Positions 20,270 through 55,976 of a DNA stretch of 64,000 bases are shown here, one piece after another. The position numbers and the translations under genes were made by a program. A model generated the notes under the pieces. That model searched no databases and had not been told where the DNA came from. It saw nothing but the letters and a program-made list of their open reading frames with translations. Source of the DNA: Theristus sp. LFF4_11 (Eukaryota; Nematoda; Chromadorea; Monhysterida; Xyalidae); the NCBI GenBank assembly GCA_030248135.1, contig JASANC010000900.1, forward strand, positions 62,001 to 126,000, given 5' to 3'. Each line of letters starts with the position of its first letter. Within the stretch, counting starts at the first letter, position 1.

Positions 20270-22164
20270 ATGGTGAAAAAAACCTCGAAAATCCACATAT
20301 TGCCCCATATCATGTCGCCGCTTGCGGTTCACGTACTGATGATCTTCACGAATGCGGTTGGTAATCAAAATCTCCAGTCCCAATTCGAGCTCTGCCTCAC
20401 GTCCCTGCTCGAACACGCGACCGTCCCGATCGTGCTGCACTTGGCCGGCGATGGCGCCAGTCTGCGATTGGTGGTCGACGAGTTGCTCCCGGAGAAGATC
20501 GGACCGAAAGTCGGGCGCGAGAAAGCGGCCCGGTTGACGGTGGGAGGGTGGACGTTTTGGTATTTTGCTGCTTCAGTTTTGTCAAATTAAAGGTATTTTG
20601 TTTGGTTGTCGATTTGAAGCTGGTGATGCAGATTGGGGTTATCGTTCACTCAAACAATTGCGCGAAATCGCTGGCTGGCTATTATTGAGTGCCATTGCGA
20701 TGCAGCCAATCAGTGCGCGCCAGACTCAAAATTTGTGTCATTGCAATAATTGAGACTGGTTGCTCAATAAATTTGTTGAGTGATGAAGTCGAGTAACCGG
20801 TGGTTTACTCAACGAGTTTGTAGAGGGACAGACTTCCGGCATTTCCATTTTGGAAAAGTCACCACAAAATCACACAGGTGTTAGGGCTCTAACTTTCCAA
20901 AAAAACCAGATCCAACCGCACGATATGTCTCAACTGTCAGTCGAAATCGGCTACTGGCTGGGCGACGATTTTCTCCGTTATTTCCGCTACAGCGCATCGT
21001 CATACTACGGCGATAATCTGTTTTTCTTGTCAATTGTCGCGTATCGACTGTTTCCGGAGCTCGAGCGCGTGGTCATGCTTGATTCGGACCTGAAATTTCG
21101 CGTCGACATCGCGCAACTTTGGCGGGAATTTGACAATTTCGAAATGGGCGCCGTCATTGGGGTGGCGCGCGAACAGCAGCCGGTGTACAGGCACGTGTTC
21201 CAGTGAGTCAAGATTTTTTTTGGGAAAATAATTGGAGGAGTTTTTGACGATTTCAGAGACAGATGCCTTTGTGTTCGTTTAACACTGATGTAATAATGTT
21301 TTGATTGCAACCAAGTGCTGGACGGCCCTTAAGGGCCAATTAATTGAGCAGCATGCTATTCAACTTCTTTGTCGGCTGTCATCTTAGGGCCTCCTGGACT
21401 TGGTGGTTGTGCATTAGACTCGTTGTCTGTGCGCTCGGGGGATCGAGTCCCGCCGAAGGGTGTATAGAACAGAAATATTCGATGGCCACCCTACTTGACG
21501 GCGTTCTGTGCGCTTTCCGGGTTAGCCCTCGCCAAAAACATCGCCACAAGTTAATGTCCATTTGTTCTCCGTATCCCTCGCGCTCAGCTCTTATCGCCGT
21601 CAGCATCCTGATTCCAACCTTGGCGACCCGCCGCCAAACGGAGTGACTGGTTTCAATAGCGGCGTTCTACTGTTGCACTTGGCGAAACAGCGAACGTCCG
21701 CGAGTTATCAGTCGTTGCTGTCGGCTGCGGCCGTCGAAAAGCTTGTGGATGAATACCACTTTCAGGTTGGCTGTTGACTGGCTGCGCTGGGCTTTTGTTT
21801 GAACTGCCGCTCGTTCAACCAATCAGCGCTTCGCTGAAAAAAAACGTTTTTTTAAATAATGTTTTGAAACTGTTTATCGTGTTGCTTTGGACGTCGTTTG
21901 CTTGTCCATCTGAACAGATCCAAAGCCTTTTTCAGGCGTCTCAACAACAAAAAACCGTTTCAGGGCCATTTAGGCGACCAAGACCTCTACACTTTATTGA
22001 GCGTTGATCACCCGTCATTGTTCCATGTTCTGTCGTGCGCCTGGAACAGACAACTATGCCGATGGTGGGAGGAGCATGGCTACAAGGGGGTCTTCGAAAT
22101 GTACCACAAATGTTCGGAGCCCGTGAAAATTTACCACGGAAACTGTAATACACCGATACCGTGA
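20270..22164 (+). CDS. XXYLT1: xyloside xylosyltransferase 1-like glycosyltransferase (GT8)
   Basis: Exons 20270-20539, 20910-21202, 21588-21765 and 21964-22164 keep phase and give 313 residues ending in the family's HGNCNTPIP. XXYLT1 adds the second xylose to O-glucose on EGF repeats (for example Notch) from UDP-xylose in the ER. Visible features are VLMIFTNA near the start, YYGDNLFFLS, the metal-binding DxD motif in MLDSDLKF (Asp148/Asp150), AREQQPVYRH, GFNSGVLLL, GHLGDQD, and WNRQLCRWW. Alignment to human XXYLT1 from memory is gap-free across the exon 2/3 junction. Human XXYLT1 (about 393 residues) has an N-terminal membrane anchor. None is present after 20270, so an upstream exon is probably missing. 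AATAAA is at 22321. Intron 2 carries a tRNA-derived SINE. Confidence 0.92.
21386..21545 (+). mobile_element. tRNA-derived SINE
   Basis: The first 75 bp resemble a degenerate tRNA gene. There is a TGGTGGTTGTGCATTAGAC A-box-like segment and a B box GGATCGAGTCC near 21440. A tRNA-unrelated body follows (CTACTTGACGGCGTTCTGTG and beyond). A diverged body copy lies at about 45620-45745. It is intronic in the XXYLT1-like gene. Confidence 0.6.
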
Positions 22165-23626
22165 ACTACGGCATTGCTTTTGAGTATTTTTTCTGGGTGT
22201 TTTTCACTTGCTGTTGACACGTAAATTTTTGTGGTGTCGCGAAATATCTTGTTTGCGTTGTCTTCTTTGAACTACGAAATGTTAGATTTCTGTGATGTGT
22301 AACTGAATTGATTGAAATTCAATAAACTCAAAACATTTGAGCCGCTACCCAGTAGTCACCATCAGAACGAACCAAAACATTGAAGTCCAGCCAAATCTGT
22401 TTGACATTTGCTTTGTACTTTTTCGTTTTTTGTTATCCTGTATCTTTCGTGTTCATAAAAGTAAAACAAATTTTCGTTCGGGGTTTATGGCTAACCAAAC
22501 ATGTCGTAAAAGTAAAAAAATACAAAGTTCTGGGATTGTTTTTGTCATACTCTGTTTTTCACGTTACAAAAACTTCAGATAACCACGAAAAAAATGCGCC
22601 ATAAAGATATCTGAAAAGAATAAGATCGTAATAAATTGTTGTTACCGACGAAAAAAACGTTCTTGCGCCCACGGAGAGAACAAAAAGCTCATTTTCCACC
22701 GTTTTTCTGACAGTTTACTTTCACATTGTTCCAGATGTTTAGGTGTACTTTTTTCTGAAAAACTAAATTTACATACACTCCGAGCGAATCTTAGAAAAAA
22801 GAATTGTTAGCGGCATAATTTTCAGATAAAGATTTCAGTTTTTTGTGCTCTTTAGAAACAACAAACAACAAAATTATCCAACGAAACGTGTTGTTACCGT
22901 GTAAAGATCCCGTCTTTCTTCCGTAAACTACGCTGTGTCAAAGATAGGCAACAATACTAAACTACTGTTATTACTCTATTACTCAGCGGCTGGCTTTTTT
23001 GTTAGTCGTCTTCTTTTGCCTTTTATTTTGCTTGCTATCAGATATTACACTTTGAAAATTTACGCTTTCTTTCATTACGCGCGCTTTGTTTCGAGTCCAG
23101 AGAAAGCTACATATCGTCAGGGTAGAAGACACAGGGTGTGCTCGCAAGGGTTTTTTGGTGGCTTGAAATTATTTGGTGTACCGTGAAATGAGTGTTTCGC
23201 CTCACTCATTCACCACCCTGTAGACGTCTTATGTCACCCCAACTTTAAACCAACAATGCCTACTTGTTGAATTCACGTTTGGGTTCACTCGCTTCTATCG
23301 TGGTGGACTTTACACAGCTGGTTGAAAAAGAAGTTTCCCGGCCCCCAGGGCTGAAAGTTCTTTCAATCCTCAATTCCACCAAAACTTCGTGTGTTTTCCC
23401 GCTTTCGAATTGTTTTTGAACAGTGAAGCACACTGTTCTGCGTTCACGCAAAAGTTTTGCACCCGGAAAATGAAACAAAAAAATGAGAAGTACGACTCCC
23501 AAGTATCAGAATCTGCTGATGACCGTAACACCGCTTGAATCTTTTTTGTTTTTGAAACTCTTCCCTGCATTACTCAAAACTTGAAAGCAAAACAATTCCA
23601 GACGCAACAATATCGCAACAAACACA
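22165..23626. other. intergenic interval, 3' of XXYLT1-like gene
   Basis: It contains the XXYLT1 polyadenylation signal (22321) and AT-rich sequence. A minus-strand frame at 23260-23502 is open, but it lacks convincing splice sites and family likeness. Confidence 0.45.
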
Positions 23627-26600
23627 ATGTCTTCGTGTTCAAGAACGACAACCTCAACGAAATCAACCATTTCCACCGGGCGGATTCCGTCAATTGAGCC
23701 GGAAACCCCGGGAAGAAACGACTCATGCGACCAAATCAACTTTCTCCTGGACGCGCTTGGCGTCTGCTACGGCACGACAACTGGCCAGCAAGATCCGGCA
23801 GCGTTGGCGTTGGCGACTAACGTGGCGGACACGTTGGCAGCCCTGTATGACATGTTGACTGCGGAGACAAGCAGACGGGTATGAAGCGTTGTTCTGGTTG
23901 TGTTTAGGCAGAAAACTCTGTTGCAAACAAAATTTACTACTAATTTTTTTTCGGAGTGTTGAAAACGTTCAAATCTTGAGAAAGGGGCAAATTTAAAAAA
24001 AGAGTGTCCTCATGAATACGTTGATATAAACGTAACGTGCTTGTTGTCTTTGGAAAGTATGGTTTTGGTAAACACTAAAAAGCGGTCCAATATTGCTTTG
24101 CCTGCTTATGATTTTGCCCTCCTTATTTGTCCCACTCTCACTATCAATGTTTAACCTATTTTTTAAACGTGTCCCACTAAAATGACGTCATGTGCCGCCA
24201 AACATGCGCTTGCCGTTCACAGCAAATCAGACTTTCCGTTTAGCCAATTTTCTTCCCGCAAATAAATGGTGAATGTCGAATCAGTCACAACAAACTGACA
24301 TTTTTAGTGCCTGTATACTTTGACAAACGGGCGTTTTTAAAGCAAATGACGTCATTTTAGTCCGGACACGTTTGAATAAATCCACAATAGATAAAAAGTG
24401 TTGCCAGATTTGATTTGTACACATGCACAAATGTCATGTGTACGTATACAGTATGTACATTGTATGTTTACAGTTTTCTGCAACTGTTTTTTTACGATAC
24501 TGTTTTCCAATTTTCCAGGTGCTCTCGCGTGACCGTCTGAACGATTTGCTGGACGTGCTTCACTTGCCGTCCGCTCACGACGCACCTCGCTACTGCAGTG
24601 TGAATGACTTCCAACGGATCGTCTGTCGACAGTTTTGCGCGAACAACTCGATCCCGTACAAGCCACCGGGACGATTGACTGTGAAACAGGTCGTGTGAAA
24701 ATGTTTATTTCATTGATTAACTGATTTTTGGACGATTTCGCATTTTCACAGCCTTTGACCGTCGATGTAGCGGTATTTTTTTCCATTTTTTCCTGCTCAG
24801 GTCTACGACGCCATTCACGAAGACGCACAGCGTCGCACGACTGCCGACTCGCTGAAGGCACTGAATTGTGTCCGTCTGATTGGTGGCAATGGTAACATTG
24901 AACATCTCATCAGAAATACCGCGAACAATCGAACACTATTGGAAAGTGCGTTTAGGTTTTTAATTGTTTTTATCTTTTTCGGGTGTTTTTCTTGTTTCTA
25001 TAGTCGTTTCTCATCCATTTCGATTCACCTGTCCGCCAGCAATGAACATCGTTACAGTTGACCTTTTTAGCTTGATAAACTTGAACGTTGACTCCATTGT
25101 TGGTTGACGCTTTGTAGACACAAATGGCAATGTCTAAAGTGTTTTTTAACAAACCACGCCTAACCAATCCCGTTTTCACCAATCATTTCGCCGTGTCAGA
25201 CGTCACCATCGACAATCTACTGCGTACCGTCGTTCGTCAACAGGCCGAAATCGACGCTCTGAAGCATTACGGCGCCGATTTGGCGGCCGAGGTGAAACGG
25301 GCCGATTTGCGGGCGATCGCGGTACAAGTGGCCCAATGGAGGCGGACGGGCCAATCGACTGCCACGGCGGGGTCGACGGTCAGCAACAGTCAGCCGCAAG
25401 TTGGTGCCACCTATTCATCCATCCGTCCATTTTATTTCGCAAAAAAGCAGGAAACTCCGATAAAACTGTATGAACAGCATTGTAGTTCGGAGACCCAAAA
25501 GACCCACCACATTCACAGACCAACATTTGTTTTCACTGAGAAACGCTTCACAAGAAAACTAGCGCGATAACTTTTGTTCAGTTACAAATCCAGGCAATAA
25601 GTGCGATAAAAGTGCGCAAAAACTTTTATTTGAGCTTATTTAGCTCAATAACAAAATGTATGCATCCGCTCCGATTGTCAAGCAATAATTCTGCTAATGA
25701 TCAATCTGCAATTTTTTTCCAAATTGCTGCAGGAAACGCTGGCTGCACTGCAACATCTGCGGAACACACTATTGGAGATGAAGCCAGTCGTCAGCAGCAT
25801 GGAGCGTCATTTGCACAAATCAAAAGCAGCCAATCAACGCGCTGGCCGCAATAATCACAACACCAATGCTACAACTGTTCGCCCGCCCAGCGTAATCAAG
25901 TAGGAGGAATTGATATGTTCTGTTTTTATATTTCGCTGAATTATTTGAATTTGTTTGAATTTGGCACACGTTTGAATTTGGCGCGCTGATTGGTTTCAAT
26001 GCGAATGAACACTGCGTGGCTACTAAACTGGCAATTTTTCGGCTCTAAAAACTAAAAGTGTAAAAATGTGCAAAACCGTCCAATCTCAGCATCCCGATTA
26101 TTGCTGAACTTGCATGTTTGACGTTTTCAGAGAAGAAAAACGTGTAACGACTTCGAGAACGCCAAGAACAGAGCGGAAATTGCAGCAACAACAACAACAA
26201 CCGCCGTCTCAGCCTCAAACAAGCGTGGTCGACCAACCGGAAGACAGTGGCTGGCTGTCGGATGACGACGACGACAACTTGGTGTCGGAGATGTTGACTG
26301 TTAGTCAGAGTTCAGGTTGGTTCCAGTGAAATCAATCCATTCATCGTAACATTACGTTCATGGACACGTATAAAAAGACACGACAGCTATGAGAATATAA
26401 CGACAGAAAAAGTTTAATGAGAAAATTCACAACCAGTGGCTATTCGAAAAACAAATCGTTGATTGTTTTTGCCGAGAAATTTTGTAATGAACAGCATCTT
26501 GGAAGGTTTGCGTTTCCTGCGATATTCCGTCGAATATTTCTTGGTTGCTTTTTTGCGCAGTTTTTTTTTGTTTTGAACACGGACGATATATGACTTCTGG

Positions 26601-27249
26601 AGGATTTCAGTTCAACCTGATCAGGTAACATCTTTTTAAAAATTACTTTTTGCAGGCGGCGGCAAAATGAAACCAGTTCCAGATCTGCCACTGGACGCAC
26701 CAACTGGTAGTACTAGCAACAACCACAATAAAACTTCGATCGCATCATCAACCCAAAAATCAGTGAACCATCAGCGACATCGGCATGAAGACGGTTTGGG
26801 TTGTCGATTTGAATCACTTTTGCTTTTATTCATTTTTTTCTTCAAATTTTAGTTTGATGAACACTTTTGGAGATTTTGAATTTACCGGTATTTTTATTCT
26901 GTCATTTAACTTTTTTCGCAGACGACTTTTCGACATGCTGCGATCTGACGACCACGTCCGAAATGCTGAGCAGCGCATCGCGCGTCAGCCATCAAGGTGC
27001 GAGCTTTCAAAAGTTCAACTTTAGTTTTTTTTAAAATAAATTTTTGTGACTGTTTTGAACAAACTATTGGAAAGCGTCGGGATGAACTGAATCTTTAAGT
27101 TGCCAAAGCTTTTTCAGGAATAAAAAATCAAACGAACCAAAATCATTCTAGTGCTTACCAGCCGCTTGACGTCGCTCGCTCGAAAGCTGAAAGAAGCTGA
27201 GACGAAACTCGATCGCCTGAGCGTGGAAGAAAAAACACTGATCGACTGA
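23627..27249 (+). CDS. unrecognised coiled-coil protein, nine exons
   Basis: Exons 23627-23878, 24519-24689, 24801-24945, 25200-25399, 25733-25899, 26131-26315, 26656-26793, 26922-26996 and 27152-27249 total 1431 nt (476 residues). Every junction has GT/AG sites and consistent phase. The N-terminal 160 residues are helical and Cys-containing (LLDALGVCYG, CRQFCANNSIPYKPPG). Residues about 165-270 hold heptad-rich helices (VTIDNLLRTVVRQQAEIDAL, ETLAALQHLRNTLLEMK). A Thr/Arg and poly-Gln linker follows, then an acidic motif SGWLSDDDDDN and Ser/Thr/His-rich sequence. A final short coiled coil contains LTSRLTSLARKLKEAETKL. The layout resembles cytoskeletal or centrosomal scaffolds, but I cannot assign a family. 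The upstream neighbour is the XXYLT1-like gene, too far for an operon. Confidence 0.85.
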
Positions 27250-30200
27250 AAATGCGTCTGTGTGCGCGTGCGTTTGTGAAGTTTTTTTTTATCTGCTGCT
27301 GTTCTTTTTTGTTCACAGCACAATGAAAAAAAATAATCCAATGAATTTTGAGTTTATTTCGCTCGCGTACATGTAATCAACGACACCTTGGGCTTCTGAG
27401 CTTTTCAAAACTCCCAGTGCTAATATGCCATTGCCACCCTGTCTTTTTTCCTTGCCATGCGTGGATGGATGTTGTTCTGCCAGCTACGTGTGTATATTTT
27501 GAAATAAAAAAATAAAAAAATCGAAACGTGACGACGAACCGCCTGAAATAAGCGTAGCTGCGTGCCGAAACAGTGGACTAGCGGTGTCTTCGGTTTGCAC
27601 AAATGCATTCGTTACGTGATCACCAACCAAACAGCTATTTTTTGATATGTTATGGAGTTAAAAAACTGTAGATTGTAAATTGGACGTCGTTGCATCGATA
27701 AACCAATCAGCGTAGTTACACTTAATAAGAAATGAAAACATTCCAACCAATTCGCATGAGAAACGTTTTTTAATTGTGAATAAACATTTCGTGATATAAA
27801 AAAAATGATGTATAAACATATGAAAATTTGCAAAAACACAGTACTTGTGTGTCTGTTTGCAACATGACTGAAAACAAAGACAAAAAATTTCGAATATGAA
27901 AACTTCCAGCGCGTTTTAAAACACACATTCACCAAATCCACCAATTAACAGATCTGACATCATACTTACACGGAAACAAAAACGAAACAACTTTTTGACA
28001 ATATCTTTGTGACTAAACCGGTTTTAATTCTGAAAAACTCGTTACAATCTGGGGAACAGAAATAAATAAATGAAATAGAAATGCTTTCGGGCGAAAATAC
28101 TGTTGCTACAAGACAGAATGAAAAAAGAAAATAGGAGCAAAACGGGAAAAACTGAACAAATCACGGTGCTGTCAAATATCGCAAGTTCTGAAATTTTTGT
28201 TTAAGAGCTTCAAGATATAGTGACACAGTACAAAAAATCAATCAATACACATGCAAGCAGACCAAGAAACATACAAAAAAACTTAAAAGAGAATTGACTG
28301 CATGGATACCACTGACAAAAACCTACATACGAACACACAAAACAACAACAACAACAAAAGAAAAACAAAAGCAAAACCGAAACACCAAACACAATCAAAA
28401 CACATGTGAAGAAATCGTGTGAACAGAAAAATGTGTAATCAAAAAACTATATAATATATCTCAATGTACCATCCAGAAGTAAAACTTGCAAAACTGTGCC
28501 AAAAGTCAATGCGAAATCAATGACAGAAAATGCAAAAGAAACGAAAAAAGCCAAAAATAAACCAAAAACACAGTTCAATATAAGATCACAACGCGATGTC
28601 ACCGAAATATTTCCAGCAAAATTCTCGCAAAAGTTCCCGAGTGAACTTCAGCAGTCAATAAAAGCAATCAATCAATCAACCAGTAAACTCTGTCAATCAA
28701 TCAATCGTGACCAAAAGTTACGCATCATCAGTACGGATATAGAAGTTTTATTGAACACGTTGTTCACACTGCGTATGAGATTACGGTAATGGTCTCTGAA
28801 CGATGTCAAACCGACAGGTTTTTTTGATCAAAGTTGCACTCAAGCAAAAACGAATCATTGAACTAAATCAGCCGTCATATGGCTCAAACCACCACCGCAC
28901 ATCTACTACAAACAGTGAAAACATGCTCATCTGACCAATGCGAAAAATCATGCGTTCAACCACAGAAAACAAGTCCGAAAAGGAGACACTTGTTTTTGTT
29001 TTTGTTAGACCAAATCAAGATTTTTGTTTCTTGAAGAAAATCAGGATCAACAAATCGAGTTTATTATTCAATCAACAACTTCGGGTGAAATAATGCGGTA
29101 CGAAATACAGTGTGGGTTTTTCATTTCAATATCAGCAGCACTCTACAGCGGTTCCTTGCTACTCAAGAAGCATGTCAGGTTGTTTCACAAGTCCACAATA
29201 ATGGTACGTAAATGTGTCAAATGTATGCTCTGTGAAAGCCACGAAGAAGCTGTGCGGCAAAACAAAATAAAATGCTGAACGCATAGGAGGTTTTAGAAGT
29301 GGCATGTGTGGCGAACTAAAACTCCTGGATTTATGACGTTCATTCATGAAGCAGTATTTAGTGACCGCGTGGCTTGTTTCACAGCTACGCGTCACTAAAT
29401 ACTGCTTCATGAATGCCGCTTTACACAGTGATAAGCAAACACACACACGTACACACGTGCGTTGCTGTGATACTGTGCGCGCGCGCGTGCTTTGTTTATA
29501 ACTGTGCCACTTCACTGTTGTGTTTCTCAGAAAACAGTGCACTGTCTTCAGACTGGGACTTCAGAAGTAATCTCCAATGGATACGACTTCCACTATTCTG
29601 CAACCTTTTGCCAAGGATCCTTGCACTTTACAGCTGCAGCAACACATTGTAACTAGAAGTTTCAAAACAAACGTCAGCTTAACGATTGTTAACTACAATG
29701 GCCAACGATTCCCGACATAATGCTCTTAACTGTTACTATCTTCATTCCTTCCTAATCTACCTTCCATACTCCTCTAGCGTCTCGCCAGACACCCGCAAAG
29801 GTATATGGGTGCATGCGTAGGTAACGTTCTTGTCTGAATACCGGGCACTTTTTTTCGCACGTGAGACGCTGAAACAATTTTGTGCTGACGTTTTCCGACA
29901 AGAACAAAAGTATTTATGTAACTAAAAGGAAACGAACTAAAACTATGCCGAAACGTTCTGCGTACTGCGATGGCAAAACAAAAAGTTAATTTCGAAACAT
30001 TCATGAACAATGAAGGCATTATCACAGAAAACCACAATAACAGTCAGTGTGTGTACATGTTATGCGATCATACAATGACCAAACCGTTCAAAAAAAGCTT
30101 TTTTACTCACCATTTAACGCCATCTGTTTAATGACACACAAGCGTGGTATTGAAAAAAACTGGACGTCCATGTCTTCATAGATCTTTGCTTTTTAAGACA

Positions 30201-30812
30201 TGACAAAGCTAAAATTAAGCAACTAATGCGACGTAAAACGCAAGAAGTCAATAGCCAAACAAAACACAAAAGAACTCCAGAAAATTGTCGCAACGATTAA
30301 TGTCATGATTTCACTGCTGCTAAATTTTGAAATAATATTTATACAAGGTTCATCATTGCGACAAACTGCCGAGTCATATTGTTGGACATAACGATGGCGT
30401 TACAGGGGCACATTGAAAATCTGGTGGACTGAAATCATCTCGATGAATTGGTTGGTTGATTCGGGCGTTGACGACGACAAAAAAGCGAACTGTTTTCTGT
30501 TCGAGCGAGCGGAGCGGATCAAGTCTGCGCGCGACCAGTTAGTGACGTTGCGTTTAAGTGCGTATTCCCATCACACACGGCACAAATAATATCCACGCGA
30601 ATCATTCGCTTTTCGCGGCTACCACGACGACTCGAAGTGTTTCGATTATTCCGTTTACGGTTTGCAACGTTGGATTTGATTGTGGCACACAGTTGGCGAA
30701 CACAAATAGACCGTAGGACGACGTTGACGACGAATGAAGATGAAACGCATGACAGAGAGAGAAAGAGAGAAGAGGTGCTGATACTGATGCTGACAGATTG
30801 TTGCCACCCGAA
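27250..30812. other. convergent 3' interval
   Basis: The plus-strand coiled-coil gene and the minus-strand calcineurin gene end towards each other here. The sequence is AT-rich, with AATAAA-type signals near 27503. I find no further exon with splice support. A hairpin MITE lies at 29340-29419. Confidence 0.5.
29340..29419. mobile_element. fold-back hairpin MITE, full copy
   Basis: An almost perfect palindrome with arms ATTCATGAAGCAGTATTTAG / CTAAATACTGCTTCATGAAT around a short GC-rich loop. The 80-bp unit recurs at 37461, 48039 and 48773. Confidence 0.85.
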
Positions 30813-52858
<22,046 letters not shown>

Positions 52859-53236
52859 TATATCCGTGTTATTTTCTCTCCTTAAAAATCTGTCTGTTTT
52901 TTGTCCTTTGATTGAATCAGATAATCATACAGCGGCGAAGCAGCACGCCGAAGATCAAATCGTTATTTTCGTAAATGTTGAGGCACAGTGGACGATGACG
53001 GATCGACTTCTCTGGCTCCGTGGTAATGCGACATAAAATGCGAAAAATACTGGGCGGGGACTCGTGGCTCGGTGAGAAAAATTGCGCTGCAAAATTTTTT
53101 TCAGTTCAATTAATTTATAGTCGAGCACTTTCAAGCTGTTTTCAATTGTCTTGGCTTGACTGGACACTGATACCCGCAGTTGTTCTGTTGAAATATGTGG
53201 CTGAAATTGAAAATTTTCATACACAACTAGGTACGT

Positions 53237-53420
53237 ACAGTCGAATCGAACTCGAACTAAATTATAGGCTATCAGCTGATTGGCTGGTGATCACATGATG
53301 CATGCTTTCTGTGCAGGCATTGCTGTGGAGGTGGAGTCTGTCCTGCATAGAAAGCATGCATTACGGCGCGGCGCACCAACCAATCAGTTGATAGACGATG
53401 ATAATTTAGAGTTCGGCTGT
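53237..53420. mobile_element. E-box MITE, copy 5
   Basis: ACAGTCGAATCGAACTCGAA at the left and TTTAGAGTTCGGCTGT at the right. The core has TGATCACATGATGCAT, so the E-box is mutated at one position. It lies about 380 nt upstream of the calcineurin start codon. Confidence 0.8.
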
Positions 53421-55976
53421 ACAGAAAAAAGCATACACACAAAACAACTGATAAAAATGAAGTCAACCTAATTCAGTGCATAATGTTGTAAAGTTCAGCG
53501 AAGAACATGCAGAAAACCGAAAAAAGTAATGGCATTTGCCAACTTTGACAAACCCAAAAATCTCCATAAAAATTTTCAGTGCTTGTGTCTCAAAAAAACT
53601 GTGTCTCAGTTCAGTCAGTGTTTAATAAATCACAAAAATGACTTGTGTAAATGTGTTCAGCACACGGAATTATGATATCAGTGTTCCCCAATTTTTTTTT
53701 CGTTAGACTTTATTCACATTCACATTTTGCAACCAGCTCACAGAAAGGATTTCCAATGGCGCCATGAATTTCAAAAGTTGACAAATTGTCTGCCGGAACG
53801 ACTCGTCTTTTCTTGACAGCTGTTTTCGAAGAGTTATCGAATTAACTAAAAAAACAGATGTGAATAGGAGTTATGAATTGTGCAAAGAGTAGACTGCGAC
53901 AAAAAACATAAAAGACAAAAAAGAGAACGCTGAATAAGTGAAGAAAACCAAAAAGCAAAGAATGCAGAACATCTGTGGCAACGGTAGAGTAGGTACAACA
54001 AATTGCAAAGAACCATCAAACGAGAAAAACGACAAAGACCCTGCGTAAAGTTTTAAAAATTCACAAGTGAACTACTGAAAAGGAAAAAATCAAATTCGAA
54101 CGGATACCAACGTCAAGCCGCGGCGGCAGTCAGAATCATAAAAACAATGCACGTCAAGAATTTGAAGAAGACCACCATATAACAAAACGGCACTGCAAAA
54201 GAACAACGTGAACAACAAAAACAACGACAAGGATAACAACAAGAACAACAAGATCGACACAGAATGACGAACAATAACAATCAAGTCCGCAAAAACGGGC
54301 AAAACTTCGCAACAATGAAAAAATGAACCAACAGCGCATAAGACTTGGAAAAACAGGAGAGAGAGAAAAAAAACACGCGGAACGGCTCCGGAAGCCGTGC
54401 AACCGTGCAGTCGTCGGCGTCGCGTACACGAGAAGAAAAGGCGCGCAAAAAAGGAGCAGAGCACAGTGCCAGAAAAGTGGGCGAGACGCGCGGTGCACTT
54501 TGCAACACAGACGGTGCGGCGCAAAACACACATAACTTATAATACAGCAGCAACACAACAACGGTCGCCAGAGCAGAGTCTGGTAAGTAGGAGAAAACAC
54601 GAAAGTAGAGAAGAGAGAGAGAAAAAAACGTAAGCAGAGCGTAATTTGACGACAACGACACCATCAAACTAGTGCGCGCAAAAGGAGAGAGAGTGAGCGA
54701 GTGAGACAGCGCACAAGGCGCAGCGGAGTCGAAGCGGGCGCGGGGACGGAGTTTTAGCGCGCGCGATGCCGCTGCGAAACGCAATGGGCAAACGCGCGCT
54801 CTAGCTACGAGCCGATTGAATGCTTGCGCTCGCTCGCTTGCTTGGCTGCCACAAAGTATAACAGCCAAACGCGGCCCCATTCTGAATATGTGTGCGCGCG
54901 CGTGTGTGTGTGTGTTTGTGCGACGACGACAGAGAACATCGACGCACCGCGCAACAACACAACAACAGCGTTCAGTCGGTGCACACTGTTTTAAACGCGC
55001 AGCCGAAAGCTTTTGCAACGTTATGCTGTGTGTGTGTGCGTGGCACATTGCAGCCAGCCGGGGCAGCCACTACATTAGAAAACGCACATACATACATGCA
55101 CTACATGGTCGTATTATGCGCGGGCCGAACGACACGCACGCGCACTCGCAAATCGATATATACCTTGCGCCGGCTTAGCACATACACGCAAACGACTGTG
55201 CTGTACAATCCACATTGTACGCGCACACATACGTTCGAGCGCTTTTTTATGCTCGCTTGTGTGTGTGTGCGTGCGTGAGCGCTTACGCTGGATGCCGCTG
55301 TGTTTGTGTCGCTCTCTCTCTCGCTCCTCTGTCATCGAGATCAGCAGCAACCGCAGCCACACGGACACACAGATATGCACATTCCATTTTCCCGCGTGCG
55401 GCCGCAGACAAACGCAACACCAGCAGCATCATGCGCGCGCGCGTGTGTCAACTGACGGACGTGCATATAAGCGCGCTGTCATGCAGCTTATACAATCGGA
55501 ACTAAAAAAAACTGCATTGGGAAGTGACCACGATCGTAAGCCCGGAACTGCCCGTGATCGTTGGGACTCAAAATCGAGGAAACCTGACGAACGGGCTCGA
55601 AACAACCGAGGTTCTAGCAACAACGACTACAATGACCATCAATCCCCTTGCATCTGAATCGCTGCGAGACCCACAACACGGTAGAGACCGTAACCGGCGT
55701 GTGTGTGTGTGTGTGTGTGTGCATGTGTTCGGAGTTTTCGAAAACTCAATCCAAAACCGCCCGTACAATGACGGCGCATGTTAATGCGGGCGCGTCGTCC
55801 AGCGGCTGCTTAGCAGCCAATGTTAACCGGCCATCTAAACTACGCTGGCACTCCGGTGAGCAAGCCAGCCAGCGCCGGCCGGCTCGCACCGACCACACCA
55901 CCACCAGCACACGCCACAACAACAACAACGACCACACATATTATATTATGCCATGTGCGCCGCAGAGGTATATATA

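Noticed and set aside
21322..21336. GGCCCTTAAGGGCC palindrome as a regulatory site or element end
   Set aside because: A short isolated palindrome with no repeated partner in the window.
23260..23502. Minus-strand 80-codon open frame
   Set aside because: Composition is somewhat coding-like, but no start, acceptor or partner exon could be defined.
17845..27249. Operon of the three plus-strand genes
   Set aside because: Gaps of about 1-1.5 kb exceed the usual roughly 100-bp spacing of nematode operons, and no trans-splice arrangement is evident.
54281..55048. 255-codon minus-strand open frame
   Set aside because: Low-complexity Ser/Leu/Arg/Cys sequence over CpG-rich simple repeats. Other frames are equally open and there is no family likeness or splice logic.
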